64,000 bases of DNA from Lithodes maja (Eukaryota > Arthropoda > Malacostraca > Decapoda > Lithodidae): the NCBI GenBank assembly GCA_037953745.1, contig JBAKBP010004412.1, positions 1 through 64,000 on the forward strand, in the 5' to 3' direction. A program made the translations under genes and the position numbers. Each line of letters opens with the position of its first letter. Position 1 is the stretch's first letter. Shown here one piece after another: positions 33,379 to 44,307 of the stretch. The notes under the pieces were generated by a model. It saw nothing but the letters and a program-made list of their open reading frames with translations. It was not told where the DNA came from and made no database searches.

Positions 33379-35901
33379 AGGGGCGAGGGAACGCGTTCGT
33401 GGTCCCGGACCCTAAGAATAGGAGCTTTGAATGTGCGTGGATGTAGTACGAATGAGAAGCGAGAGGATATTGGAAGGTTATTTGAAAGAAGGATGTATGA
33501 TGTCTTTGCACTGAATGAAACAAAGATGAAAGGAGAGGGAGAAGTGGATTTTGGAAACGTGATAGGTAGAAAGTCTGGAGTAGACGAGGGAGTCAGGGGG
33601 AAAGAAGGAGTAGCTATTATTGTGAAGGAGGAGTTGAGAGAGTTTATAAAAGAGTGGAAAGAGGTGTCATCAAGGCTAATGTGGGTGAGAATGCGGTTTA
33701 AGGGTGAAAGGTGGGTTTTTGTAAATGCGTATGGACCAGGAAGTGAAAGAGAGTTAGACGAGGTAGAGGGTTTCTGGGAGGATTTGAGAGATTGTCTACA
33801 AGGGTTTGATGAAAATGAAAATGTTATAGTTTTAGGGGACCTAAATGCTAGGGTAGGAAATGAGCCTGTTGAGGGAGTCATCGGTAGTTTTGGTGTGGAT
33901 GGTGTAAACGAGAGTGGAGAAAGACTGAAAAATGTATGTGAAGAGTGTAGATTGAGTGTAGGTAATACGTTCTTCAAAAAAAGGCGTATACACAAGTACA
34001 CCTGGCATAGACTTGTGAGGGGAGAGATTGTAGAGAGGGCATTGATGGATTATGTGCTGGTGACAAGGGAAAGATTGTGTAGACTGCTGGATGTGAATGT
34101 GATGAGAGGTGAGGCGGAGGGTATGTCAGATCATTACCTGGTGGAGGGAAAGCTAAGAGTTAAGAGTTACAGGAGAATAAGAGACAAGCGTGAAGTAAGA
34201 GAGGTAATAAAAGTTAGTGAGTTAGAGAAGAGTGAAAAAGAGAGGGAGTACAAGGAAAGACTAAATGAAAAGTGGATGGAAGTGAGAGAGATGGAAGAGA
34301 GAGAAGTAGAGGTTGAATGGCAACAGTTTAAGGAAGGAGTGAAAGCAAGTGCAGAGGTAGTATGCGGCAAAAGGAAAGTAGGAGGCAGAGGTATCAGGAA
34401 GGGAAGCGAGTGGTGGAATGATACGGTGAGAAAGGCAGTTGAGGAGAAGAGACAGTGTTTTGAGAGGGTTTTACAGGATGGTAGTGATGAGGTATGGGAG
34501 AGGTACAAGGAGAAAAGGAGAGAGGCAAAACGGAAAATTAGAGAAGCGAAAAAAGATGCAAACGAAAGGTGGGGCCAAAGGCTGAGTGAGAATTTTGAAG
34601 AACGAAAAAAGATGTTCTGGAAGGAGGTAAATAAAGTAAGGAAAGGAGGACAAAAGAGGGAAGAGTCAGTGAAAGATGAAAATGGAGAATTACTAGTGGA
34701 ACCAGTTGAAGTGAGGAAAAGATATGCCGAGTATTTTGAATCTTTGTTAAATACAAGAGATGGAAGAGAAGCAGTGATTGAAGCAGAGGTGGATGGAGAT
34801 AGGTTACCCAGGCCACCCAGGTGGCAGGGAATGAATGAAAGGATTGAGGAAAATGAGGTGAAAGAAGCAGTGAAACAAATGAGAGCGGGAAAAGCAGAAG
34901 GTTTGGATGGTATTGCTGTGGAGTGTATAAAGAAGGGTGGAGATGTGATAATAGATTGGTTGGTGAGACTGTTCAATGTGTGCTTTGTTGTGTCAATGGT
35001 ACCAATAGACTGGAAGAGTGCATGTATTGTGCCGTTGTACAAGGGGAAGGGAGATCGGCAGGAGTGTTCAAGTTATAGAGGTATTAGTTTATTGTCAGTG
35101 GTTGGAAAGCTGTATGGCAGGGTGTTGATAGAGAGGATAATAAAGTGTACGGAAGTTGCAATAGGAGAAGAACAGTGCGGTTTTAGGAGGGGAAGAGGGT
35201 GCGTGGATCAGATGTTTGCAGTAAGACAGTTATGCGAGAAGTATTTAGAGAAGCATAAGGAGATATTTTGGGCTTTTATGGACTTGGAAAAAGCGTATGA
35301 TCGTGTGGACCGTGAAGCAATGTGGAAGGTGTTAAGGATTTATGAAATAGGAGGAAATTTGTTAGAAGCAGTTAAGAGTTTTTATGAAGGGAGCAGAGCA
35401 TGTGTGAGAGTAGGAAATGGTGAGTTGAGTGAATGGTTTGAGGTAAAGGTAGGTTTGCGACAGGGTTGTGTAATGTCACCATGGCTGTTTAATATGTTTA
35501 TGGATGGTGTGGTGAGGGAGGTGAAAAGGAGAACTATGGGAAGAGGATTGGGTTTAGTAGGAAAGAATGGTAGAGATTGGGAGTTGAATCAGTTGCTGTT
35601 CGCTGATGACACAGCATTGGTGGCGGATTCTGATGAGAAACTGCAGCGGGTAGTCAAAGAGTTTGGTGTGGTTTGTGGAAGGAGGAAACTGAAGGTGAAC
35701 GTCAATAAAAGTAAAGTAATGGTGTGTAATAGGGGAGAGCATAGGGTGAATCTAGATGTGAGGCTGGATGGGGAAATATTGGAACAAGTAGAGTGTTTTA
35801 AATATCTAGGAGGAACGATAAGCAGGAGTGGAGGTATGGAAGTGGAGGTAAAACAGAGAGTGTGTGAAGGAAGGAAGGTTTTCGGAGCAATGGGAAGTAT
35901 G
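33379..35901 (+). CDS. RTE-1 endonuclease-reverse transcriptase (interrupted)
   Basis: An uninterrupted frame for the whole segment. The APE endonuclease begins with TLRIGALNVRGCSTNEKRED and FALNETKMKGEGEV, and contains NVIVLGDLNARVGNEP and GMSDHYLVEGKL. A K/E-rich linker follows, then RT with AEGLDGIAVECIKKGG, YRGISLLSVVGKLYGRVL, FMDLEKAYDRVDREAMW (motif A), VGLRQGCVMSPWLFNMFMDG and QLLFADDTALVADS (catalytic FADD at 35599-35613). It goes on to CFKYLGGTISRSGGM. At 35901 a family J LINE is inserted. The short endonuclease-RT arrangement and FADD context are typical of the RTE clade. No in-element ATG precedes ALNVRG. Confidence 0.9.
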
Positions 35902-37373
35902 TTTGCTCACATTCAACCTGTCCCAAAGAAGGGTGACCGCTCTCAACCCTCCAACTATCGTCCATTGCTCTTATCTCTTGTCTTTCTAAAGTTTTTGAAA
36001 CTATTCTTGCTTCCAAATTTCTTAAGCATTTCTCTTCTCATAATCTGCTCTCAGATCGCCAGTATGGCTTCCTTAAGGGTCGCTCTACTGGTGATCTTCT
36101 TTCATATCTTACTAACTCTTGGTCATCCTCCTTTCGGGACTTCGGTGAGACTTTTTCTATTGCACTAGACATATCGAAAGCCTTCGATAGAGTCTGGCAT
36201 AAATCTTTAATTTCTAAACTACCCTCCTTCGGTTTCTATCCCTCCATCTGTGCCTTTGTCTCTAATTTCCTTTCCGGCCGTTCCATAGCTGCGGTTGTGG
36301 ACGGCCATTGTTCACTTCCTCACCCTATAAACTCCGGTGTTCCTCAGGGCTCTGTCCTATCTCCTATTCTCTTTCTAATTTTTATAAATGATCTCCTTAA
36401 CTGTACCTTAATTCCCATCCATTCATACGCAGACGACTCAACCTTACACTACTCCATTAGTTTTTCAGAACGCCCCAGCCAGCAATCCCTCAACGACAAA
36501 CGTAATGAAGCCATAGAACTCTTAAATTCTGATCTAAATACTATTTCCAATTGGGGCAGAGAAAACCTTGTTAACTTTAATGCTTCCAAAACCCAATTTC
36601 TCCATCTATCTACCCGTCAGGATCTCCCAGCGGACTATCCCTTATTCTTCAACAATACAAAAATCAACCCTTCATCTTCTCTCAATATTCTTGGTGTCTC
36701 TTTTTCTTCTGCTCTCATTTGGAAGGACCATATTACCAGTCTTGCTAAGGCAGCCTCCCAGAAGCTGGGTGTGCTCAACCGCCTTAGGGGGTTCTTTTCC
36801 CCTGCACAGCTTCTTGCTCTGTACAGGGGCATAGTGCGCCCTTGTATTGAGTATTGTTCACATGTGTGGGGAGGTTCCTCTCACACCGCTCTCCTAGACA
36901 AAGTTGAAAGGAAGGCCTTTCGTATCATTAACTCCCGTCCACTCACCAACTCTCTGCAATCTCTCTGTCTCCGCCGCAATGTTGCATCTCTCTCGCTATT
37001 CTATCGCTACTATAATAATCAGTGTTCCTCAGAGCTATCCCAGTGCATACCACCTCCTATACGTAGGGCACGTGGTACCCGTCTTGCAACTCAATCCCAC
37101 CCCTACTCTGTGCAACTCTCCAACCCAAGAGTGAAACGTTACTCTCAAACTTTCTTCTACTCAACATCTGAGCTCTGGAACTCTCTCCCAGAATCAGTCT
37201 TTCCCTCTTCCTATGACTTAAATTGCTTCAAACTCTGTGTGTCCAGGCATTTTGGCTCGAACGTCCCTTGATTTTGGCCCTGTCACTCTTTCAACTTTGG
37301 GGAGGCACTCGCTATAGGCAGTTATGCCTTTTGCCTCCCTCAATCACATAGAAAAAAAAAAAAAAAAAAAAAA
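35902..37373 (+). mobile_element. LINE family J copy B, nested in RTE-1
   Basis: 5'-truncated copy starting at FAHIQPVPKKGDRSQ and ending in poly(A) (37352-37373). The RT core carries ALDISKAFDRVWH, NSGVPQGSVLSPILF and IHSYADDSTLHYS (ORF 36297-37271). A one-base deletion near 35965 shifts the start. Its residues agree with copy C (for example NPSSSLNILG) rather than copy A. RTE-1 resumes at atgtgg with only ~3 bp shared at the junction, so any target duplication is minimal. Confidence 0.9.
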
Positions 37374-37841
37374 ATGTGGAAGACAAGAAATCTCGGAGTG
37401 AAAGTAAAAAGTGCACTGTATCAAGGAATTGTTGTGCCAACAGTGATGTATGGGGCTGAGACATGGGCTCTGAAGAAAAAGGAGAAAAGAGGGCTGGATG
37501 TGATGGAGATGAGCTGCTTGAGGAGTATGTGTGGAGTTACTCGTAGAGACAGATTGAGGAATGAAGAGATACGTAGGAGAGTGGGGCAGCAGGAACATTT
37601 GTCAGCCAGAGTGGACAGAAGGGTGCTGAGCTGGTATGGTCATGTTGAACGAATGGGAGATGAAAGGCTTACAAAGAGAATATGTGAGTCAGGTACAAGG
37701 GGAGATAGAAGGGCAGGAAGACCCCCATTGAGATGGAGAGACTGTGTAAGAAAGGCTTTGGATGATAGAGGAATGACTATAGATCAGGCAGGGGAAGTGG
37801 TGGTGGACAGGAGTGAATGGAGAATGCTTGTGAATAGTTGA
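37374..37841 (+). CDS. RTE-1 C-terminal domain (continuation)
   Basis: Resumes the RTE-1 frame after copy B: MWKTRNLGVKVKSALYQGIV, VMYGAETWAL, MSCLRSMCGVTRRDRLRNEE, LSWYGHVERMGDERLTKRI and RPPLRWRDCVRKALDD, with a stop at 37839-37841. This post-RT region is standard in RTE-like elements. The 3' UTR with gctacccccaaaatggggat and (ATGG)n follows. Confidence 0.9.
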   Translation: MWKTRNLGVKVKSALYQGIVVPTVMYGAETWALKKKEKRGLDVMEMSCLRSMCGVTRRDRLRNEEIRRRVGQQEHLSARVDRRVLSWYGHVERMGDERLTKRICESGTRGDRRAGRPPLRWRDCVRKALDDRGMTIDQAGEVVVDRSEWRMLVNS

Positions 37842-38242
37842 GTGAACACGTGGTCATTTGGAGTAAGGGGTCGGGCGCAAGTTGGACTAGATAATAGTCC
37901 ATCAGGCGCCTGGCCCGGGGGGACGATTAATATGAAGGGTGTGCCTGGAAGTGTGGTGGGAGGGCTTGTGGCTTTGGCTCCGCTGCATGTCTGCCTGCCG
38001 AGATCGGAACCTCTCCGGGTGGTCAGGGGCCGGGGGAGTGCTGGAGCGACCTTGGTAACCCTGGTCTCTGGGTCTTCTGGGTGACCTGGATGTGTGTGAG
38101 TTTGTGTTTTTTATCTGTGTTTATTTTTTGTTTTATGTTGTTTTTGTGTTTTCCCTGTTCTTGCTCTGTCTTGAGTCGGCTACCCCCAAAATGGGGATTG
38201 GGCCTGAGCATATGGATGGATGGATGGATGGATGTTGGAGTT

Positions 38243-39160
38243 GTTGCCAGTGCATATTTTAATTGATTGTATTTCTGTTGTGTTATCATTTGGGGGGAGG
38301 AGGGATTTGGTTTGTACACTGGTAACTATGTATGATATTTCTTTGTGTACCAGGGTGATGAGTCCACCGCCTCCGCCGACAGCCCGGTCTTGTCTGATGG
38401 TGGTGAAATCATGAAATGTGGGTGTTTTTTGTGTTGTGCGGAGTTTTGTTTCTTGTAAGATGGCAATGTGTATGTTGTGTTGTTTGATGAAGTGTGAGAG
38501 TTTCTTTGTGTTGATGCCATCTATGTTCAATTGGAGAATGTTAATGTTATGCGCACGATGTATGTTGGGTGCTGCTGCACGAGGATGGGGGTGGGGGTGA
38601 GGGAGGGGCTGGGGGTTGGGATGGGTGAGGTGGGGTGGGGATTGGGGAGCAGATGGGGGTTGGAATGGATTAGGATGGGGTGTGGTATGTTGAGTTGAGG
38701 ATGTGGATGGTATGGGAAGGTTAGGTGGGTTAGGGAGGAGAGGTGGACAGGTTTTAGGGGGGGGAGTGGATGATATGGGAAGGTTAGGTGGGTTGGGGAG
38801 GAGAGGTGGACGGGTTTTAGGCGAGGGATTTGACTGGGAGAGGGAGGGGCATGAGGAACAGGTCCAGGTGTTCGTGTAGTGTTTCTTGGAGGCAAGTGTT
38901 GTGCAGGTGAAGTGGGTCCAGTTCCTGCATGAATTGCAGAGAACTGAGCCATTAGTGTGGCGACTCGAAGCGATGGGTTTTGAGCAAGTTGGACATATGT
39001 ATGTGTAGGTGGGTCCTGGGTTGCTCTCAATGTCTCCGGCTAGAAGTCTTCGAGAAATGACAGCCGGAGAGTCATTTCTCGGTGTAGGAAAAACTGTGTG
39101 ATGTGTGTGTGTGGTGTGAGGTGTGGAAATTCCCGGCGCGACCGAAGCCGCTCCAAGGAC
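38243..39160 (-). CDS. LINE-2A N-terminal ORF: 2A-like motif, PHD finger, start of endonuclease
   Basis: Open frame from the 5' end of the element. No ATG precedes the 2A motif inside the element, so the true start is probably lost to slight 5' truncation. LLAGDIESNPGP (39011-39046) matches the D-x-E-x-N-P-G-P consensus of ribosome-skipping 2A peptides. A C4HC3 PHD-type finger follows (38849-38995): C-x2-C, C-x2-C, H-x2-C, C-x2-C, with NWTHFTC and NTWTCSSC. About 100 residues of Pro/Ser/Thr linker come next, then the APE endonuclease start NINILQLNIDGINTKK and IAILQETKL (38540 onward), with Asn and Glu catalytic residues. The frame breaks where RTE-1 is inserted. Confidence 0.85.
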
Positions 39161-39604
39161 TCCTGTACGAGTAGGCATAATTGCCCGAAATTGCCTTCAT
39201 TCCCTGCTCATTTTCATGCATAAGCAAAAGCCAGGGCGTAATACAATTATGTATTCGTGAAAGTACGGTAATAGCTTTCAAATTACTCCTGAATCATCCC
39301 TGTACGACGTCTGGTTTTCTTGTAAGGATCTTGCAAACGAAGGGCAAAATTGCTAAAAAAAATACCAAATCCGATAGGCCTAGGCGAAATCGCTAATAAT
39401 TACCAATTATTTTCTGTTTTCGCTATGTGTGACGCTGCACATAAGTGAACTCTCTCTCACACAAACCTCAGTGTCGTGGCGGGGCCTGTAGGCTCCGGCT
39501 GATGTCCATCCGTGCTGCTTGCAAAAGCTGGCCTGGCTCACAGGCTACAAAATAGCCGGAAAATCGTCTCCTTCATATGAGGGGCCCCGCGGGAATTGGG
39601 TTAA

Positions 39605-39769
39605 GAAGTGTGGTTGTTTTGATTATTTGATAGGGTCACCATAAGGGTAATGGTGTGGCATTTGTTCTGTACAGAAGCTTGGCCTTTTTGGTTGGGGCTT
39701 CTTAGGAATGTGACCTTTTTCGTTAGCCATGGAGAAACTGCAGAGGTACAAATTATTATAAGCAACCTC
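39605..39769. other. Spacer, no gene
   Basis: Non-coding. Phrases such as ggaatgtgacc and gccatggagaaactgcag echo 30448-30525 on the far side of the nested stack. Confidence 0.4.
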
Positions 39770-39782
39770 ATGTTAAAAATAT

Positions 39783-42420
39783 TGTATTGATTGTATGCGT
39801 GTATGCCCCGACAGAGGATATACTTGAAAGAAAGAAAGAGGAGTTCTGGATGAATGTAGAGGCGTGCCTGGAGAAGTTTGACAAGAACGAAAGAATATTT
39901 CTGATTGGGGATATGAATGGTAAGGTGGGTGATAGGAAAGTTGAGGGAGTGGTGGGAGGGTGGGGGGTACCATCAGAGGTGAATGGGAATGGTAGTGCAC
40001 TTGTGGACGTAAGTGTGGGAGGAGGCTGTGGATAGCCAACACCTTCTTCCGACACAGAATGATCCACAGGTACACGTGGAAACGGATGTTGATGATGAAG
40101 GATAAGACAGTGGTGGAACGAAAGTCATTGATTGATTATGTATGTGTGGATGAACAAATGAAAAAATCTGTGATAGATGCTAGGGTGTATAGGGGTATTG
40201 GAGGGGGTCTGTCTGATCATTATGTAGTGGTAGCTAAGGTTAGGATACAAAAGAAGTGGGTGAGGAGAGCTGGAGGGAGGCGAGAGGAGGGTGGAATGGT
40301 GAGGAGGGTGGAGAGGTTGCAGGAGGAGGAAGTCAGGGAGGAGTACAGGAGAGCAGTGGAAAGACGACTAGGTGGGTTCGACCTGGAAGTTATGGAGGAA
40401 GTGGAGGAGATGAGCAAGGTGTTTAAGGATGAGATCTGTGCAGCATGTGAGGAGGTGTGTGGAGTGAGGAGAAGAGGGAGGGGAGTGAAAGGTACAGCAT
40501 GGTGGACAGAAGAGGTAAGAATAGCTGTGGAAGAAAAGAAGAAAGCATATAGAGAGTGGTTGGGTAGTAGAGGGAATGAAGATTCCGAGAGACAGAAACG
40601 AGCACCTGAGTGTAAAATGGAGGGAGAGTAAGAAACTGTTCTGGGAAGAAGTCAAGAAAGTTAGGGAAGGTAGCAAGGGAAACAGTAAGGGTGTGAAAGA
40701 TAAGAATGGGAGAATGCTAGCCGAGAAGCAAGAGAGAGTCGAAAGATGGAGGGAGTACTTCAGTGAGTTGCTAAATGTAAGGAATGAAGAGCCAGCAAAC
40801 ATAGCTGGATATGGTATGGGAGGGAGAAGAAGAGAAGTAGTGGAGGAGGAGGTGGGGATCAGGAGGTCAGAAGTGTGGGAAGCCATGAAAAGAGTGAAGT
40901 TGGGGAAAGCACCAGGAACAGATGGAGTGTGTGGGGAAATGTTGAGGTATGGTGGTGAGATAGTGATAGAATGGGTATGGAAAATGTGCAAACTAGCATG
41001 GGAGAAGGGGAGTGCACCCAATGACTGGAAGACTGGCATAATAGTCCCCCTATATAAGGGCAAAGGGGAAAGAGGAGTGTGTGGTAACCACCGAGGAATA
41101 TGTCTTCTAAACGTAGTAGGGAAGGTATACAGTAGGGTACCGGTAGTGATTGAGAGAGTGAGAGTGAGAACGGAGAAATGGATAGGCGACGAGCAGGGAG
41201 GTTTTTAGGAAGGGAAGAGGATGTGTAGATCAGATTTTTACCCTGAATTGTGTTGTGGAGAAGTATCTGGAGAAGAAACAAAAGGTGAATGTTGTCTTTA
41301 TGGACTTGGAGAAGGCCTATGACAGAGTGGATAGAGAAGGTTTGTGGAAAGTACTTAGAATATACGGAGTAGAGGGCAAGTTGCTGAAAGCAGTGAAGAG
41401 CATGTATGAGGGTGTAAAGGCGGCAGTACGTGTGGAGAGTGAGCAGAGCGAGTTCTTTGACCTGAATGTTGGTTTGAAACAGGGGTGTGTGATGTCCCCG
41501 TGGTTGTTTACTGTATATATGGATGGAGTCATAAAAGAAATACCATCAAGAGCAGTGGATGTTGGTGTATCGCTGAAAAGGGAGGGAATTGAGTGGAAGC
41601 TACCTATACTGCTGTTTGCGGATGATACAGTTCTGATGAGTGATAATGAATGGGAGTTGCAGGGTCTGGTAAATGAGTTTGGAACAGTGTGCGAAAAACG
41701 GAATTTGAAGGTAAATGCGGGGAAGAGCAAGGTTATGGTCTTCGAAAGGGGTGAAGTCACAGAGTGTGAGGTGAAGCTGAACGGTCAGGCTATGGAGATT
41801 GTCAACTCTTTTAAGTATCTGGGCAGTGTGTTGAGTAAAGATGGGACTATGGATGAAGAAGTGCGGGAGAAGGTACAACAGGGGAAGAGGGTTGTAGGAA
41901 CGCTAAAAGCAGTAACAAGAAATAGGGTGGTCAGTATGGAAGTGAAGAAGTCCTTGCATGACAGTGTGGTAATCCCGACACTGACTTACGGAAGCGAAGC
42001 ATGGACGTTGGTTGAGAGACTCAGACCAAGAGTGAGAGCAGTGGAAATGAATTACTTAAGGAGTGCGTGCAGAGTTACATGGAGGGATAGACAGACTAAT
42101 GAGGAAGTAAGAAGGAGGTGTGGTGTGGAGGTAGATGTGCTGGAAAGTGTGAAAAGGAACAACTTGAGATGGTTCGGCCATATGGAACGTATGGAAAGCG
42201 AGAGAATGACTAAGAGGGTGTATGAGAGCGAGGTGGAGGGACAGAGAGGGAGAGATAGACCGAATGAGAGGTGGAAGGATGGAGTGAGGAAGTACATGAA
42301 CGAAGGCGGTGCTGGTTGGGGGGAGGGGCGTTGACTGACTGGGGACAGAGGTGCATGGGGGCGGTTTGTTCTTGGCCACCCCTTCGGGGATCACGGCGTC
42401 AGGCAATAGATGATAGATAG
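39783..42420 (+). pseudogene. RTE-type LINE 'RTE-2' copy 1
   Basis: Flanked by a 13-bp direct repeat, atgttaaaaatat, at 39770-39782 and 42421-42433. The 5'-truncated endonuclease reads VLIVCVYAPTEDILE and IFLIGDMNGKVGD; a frameshift near 40025 leads to HRYTWKRM and SDHYVVVAKV. RT follows at 40576-41208 (KAPGTDGVCGEML, NHRGICLLNVVGKVYSRV) and 41255-42334 (VVFMDLEKAYDRVDREGLW, GLKQGCVMSPWLFTVYMDG, LLFADDTVLMSDN, then RWFGHMERMESERMTKRVYE to a stop). Four frame breaks make it a pseudogene. The 3' end is cttcggggatcacggcgtca followed by (GATA)n. It is a different family from RTE-1. Confidence 0.92.
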
Positions 42421-42433
42421 ATGTTAAAAATAT

Positions 42434-42595
42434 CTTATATATTTTTGTTTACTTGGCATTCCTCTTCCTCTATGTATCTAGCAATTTAACCCCCTCAAAC
42501 TCCTTATGACGCGATGGTGTAGTAATTACCCCGGGCCAAAAAGCTCTAAAAGACGATCGAGTGATAACTCAAGCGAGCTTGAAATACGCAGGCGT
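42434..42595. other. No gene recognised
   Basis: Short AT-rich spacer between RTE-2 copies. Confidence 0.4.
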
Positions 42596-42660
42596 TTCGT
42601 TCATGGTTACCCCTTCGGGGATCAAGGTGTCCGGCAATATATACCGGTAGGCTATAGATA
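42596..42660 (+). mobile_element. RTE-2 3'-end scrap
   Basis: cccttcggggatcaaggtgt and ggcaata match the RTE-2 3' terminus. A TACCGGTA block at 42642-42649 interrupts the expected GATA tail. Confidence 0.75.
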
Positions 42661-43018
42661 AATTCATTTTTGGGCTATTTCTTCCATTTTATTTATCCTG
42701 TTAAAGTGCTTGATTGATTTTTGTGCTAATGTAGTTAGTATTTGGTGTAATTTCACATATTTCAGCTAAATCTGGAGAGCACATGCAATTTATTTGTGCA
42801 TGTTCAGTAAGTATTGCTGGGGAAAGGGTTAACGTATTCATCTTTTGGGGTATTTATTCTGTTTTTATCCTGTTTCTGTGATTGATTGAGTTTTGTGCTA
42901 ATGTAGTTGGTATTTGGTATAATTTTACATATTTTAGATAAATCAGAAGAGCACATGCAAAATATTTGGGCATTTTCAGTTAGTATTGCTGGGGAAACGG
43001 TTAACATACAGTATTCAT
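42661..43018. repeat. Two tandem ~180-bp units
   Basis: Units at about 42661-42838 and 42839-43018 share attcat.tttggg.tattt, tttgtgctaatgtagtt, ttacatattt.ag and agtattgctggggaaa. Further units lie at 44183-44307 and 45660-45888. The second unit here runs straight into an RTE-2 fragment. Confidence 0.85.
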
Positions 43019-44182
43019 CATAGGAAGGGAATAGGATGTGTAGCTCAGATCTTTGCCCTGAAATATGTTGTGGAGAAATATCTTGAGAAGGGACAAAAGT
43101 TGTATGCTGCCTTCATGGACTTGGAGAAGGCCTATGACAGAGTTGATAGAGAAGGTACCGGTATGTAGAAAGTACTTGGAATATACGGAGCAGATAGCAA
43201 GTTGCTGAAAGCAGTGAAAAGCATGTATGAGGGTGCAAAGGTGTCAGTATGTGTTGAGAATGAACAGAGCGAGTTCTTTGATCTGAATGTTTGGTAAAGC
43301 AAGGGTGTGTGATGTCCAGATGGTTGTTCTATATATACAGTATAGGATGGAGTCATAAAAGAAATACAAGGAAGAGCAGTGGATGTTTGTGTACTGCTGT
43401 TTGCTGATGATATGAATGGGAGTTGCAGGGTCTGGTAAATATTTTTGGAACAGTCTGCGAAAAATGGAATCTGAAGGTAAATGCGGGGAAGAGCAAGGTT
43501 ATGGTCTTCGAAAGGGGTGAAGCCACAGAGTGTGAGGTGAAGTTGAACGGTCAGGCTATGGAGATTGTCAGCTCATTTAAGTATCTTGGCAGTGTACAGA
43601 GTAAAGATGGGAGTATGGATGAAGAAGTGTGGGAGAGGGTGCAACAGGGGAAGAGGGTTGTAGGAATGCTGAAAGCAGTAACATGAAATAGGGTGGTCAG
43701 CATGGAACTGAAGAAGTCATTGCATGACAGTGTGGTAATCCCGACACTGACTTACGGAAGCGAAGCATGGACGTTGTTGGAGAGATTCAAACCAAGAGTG
43801 AAAGGGATGGAAATGAGTTACTTAAGAAGTGTGTGCATGGAAATGAGTTACTTGAGAAGTGTCTACATGGAGGGATAGACAGACGAATGAGGAAGTACGA
43901 GAGAGGTGTGGTGTGAATGTACTGGAAAGTGCGAAAAAGAACACCTTGAGATGGTTCGGCCATGTGGAACGTATGGGAAGCGAGAGAATGACTAAGAGCG
44001 TGTACAAGTGAGGTGGAAGGACAGAGGGAGAAATAAACCGAGAGAGAGGTGGAAGGATGGAGTTAAGAAGTATATGCGTGAAAGCGGTGCTGGATAGGAG
44101 GAGGGGCGTCGACTGACTGGGGACAGAGGTGCATAGGGGTGTTTCGTTCGTGGCCAATCCTTCGGGGATCAAGGCTAGATAG
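43019..44182 (+). pseudogene. RTE-2 copy 2, degenerate
   Basis: Starts inside RT at aggaagggaataggatgtgt (RKGxGC). FMDLEKAYDRVDREG and the thumb/C-terminus NAGKSKVMVFERGEATECEV and LTYGSEAWTLLERF are readable, but FADD is shortened and frames break repeatedly. A 30-bp duplication (atggaaatgagttactt) occurs at 43808-43867. TACCGGTA at 43156-43163 is an insertion relative to copy 1. The 3' end is (GATA)n. Confidence 0.85.
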
Positions 44183-44307
44183 ATAGATAAATTCATCTTT
44201 AGGGCTATTTCTTACATTTTCTTTATCCTGTTAGTGTACTTTATTAAATTTGTTGGTAATGTACCGGTAGTTGGTAATTGGTGTAATTTTACATATTTCA
44301 GATAAAT
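44183..44307. repeat. ~180-bp unit, left part
   Basis: Same unit as 42661-43018, cut by the RTE-3 insertion at 44308. It contains TACCGGTA at 44262-44269, absent from sister units. Confidence 0.8.

Larger units (their letters stand above)
33379..38235 (+). mobile_element. RTE-type LINE 'RTE-1', inserted in LINE-2A and itself interrupted
   Basis: Flanked by a 7-bp direct repeat, tggagtt, at 33372-33378 and 38236-38242, on the opposite strand to its host LINE. Without the nested LINE (35902-37373) it is ~3.4 kb: endonuclease, RT, C-terminal domain, a ~390-bp 3' UTR and an (ATGG)n tail at 38212-38235. Removing it with one repeat restores the LINE-2A reading GNNSTITIINTYIPY. Confidence 0.92.
30557..39160 (-). 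mobile_element. AAC-tailed LINE with 2A-like peptide and PHD finger ('LINE-2A')
   Basis: A minus-strand non-LTR retrotransposon flanked by an 11-bp direct repeat, tcctgtacgag, at 30546-30556 and 39161-39171. Its tail is (AAC)n, seen as (GTT)n at 30557-30577. In order it has a 2A-like motif, a PHD finger, a Pro-rich linker, an APE endonuclease, RT and a C-terminal Cys/His knuckle. It is interrupted by an RTE-1 element (33379-38235) and by a 161-bp RTE-2 tail (31134-31294). Once these are removed the endonuclease frame is continuous. This looks like a single polyprotein. The layout recalls Ingi/Vingi- or CR1-group elements, but the clade is not certain. Confidence 0.85.
30546..39600 (-). mobile_element. 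piggyBac-like MITE PB6, outermost layer of a nested stack
   Basis: TTAA at 30542-30545 and 39601-39604 bracket the whole stack. Only 30546-30556 and 39161-39600 belong to the MITE. The latter is the reverse-orientation homologue of PB5 (63065-63535), sharing tgctcattttcatgcataa and adjoining sequence. Its right end, read outward, starts TTAACCCAATTCCCGCGG. The LINE at 30557-39160 inserted about 11 bp from its left end. Confidence 0.7.

Noticed and set aside
34167..35042. 291-aa minus-strand ORF rich in Ser, Leu and Phe
   Set aside because: It is the antisense shadow of the K/E-rich RTE-1 linker.
33169..36168. 999-aa ORF as a single protein
   Set aside because: Its first ~70 codons are antisense LINE-2A sequence and its last ~90 codons are the nested family J LINE. 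Only the middle is RTE-1.
41128..41134. TACAGTA in RTE-2 copy 1 as a footprint
   Set aside because: It coincides with codons for the conserved Y-S-R of the RT and is not extra sequence relative to RTE-1. Not counted.
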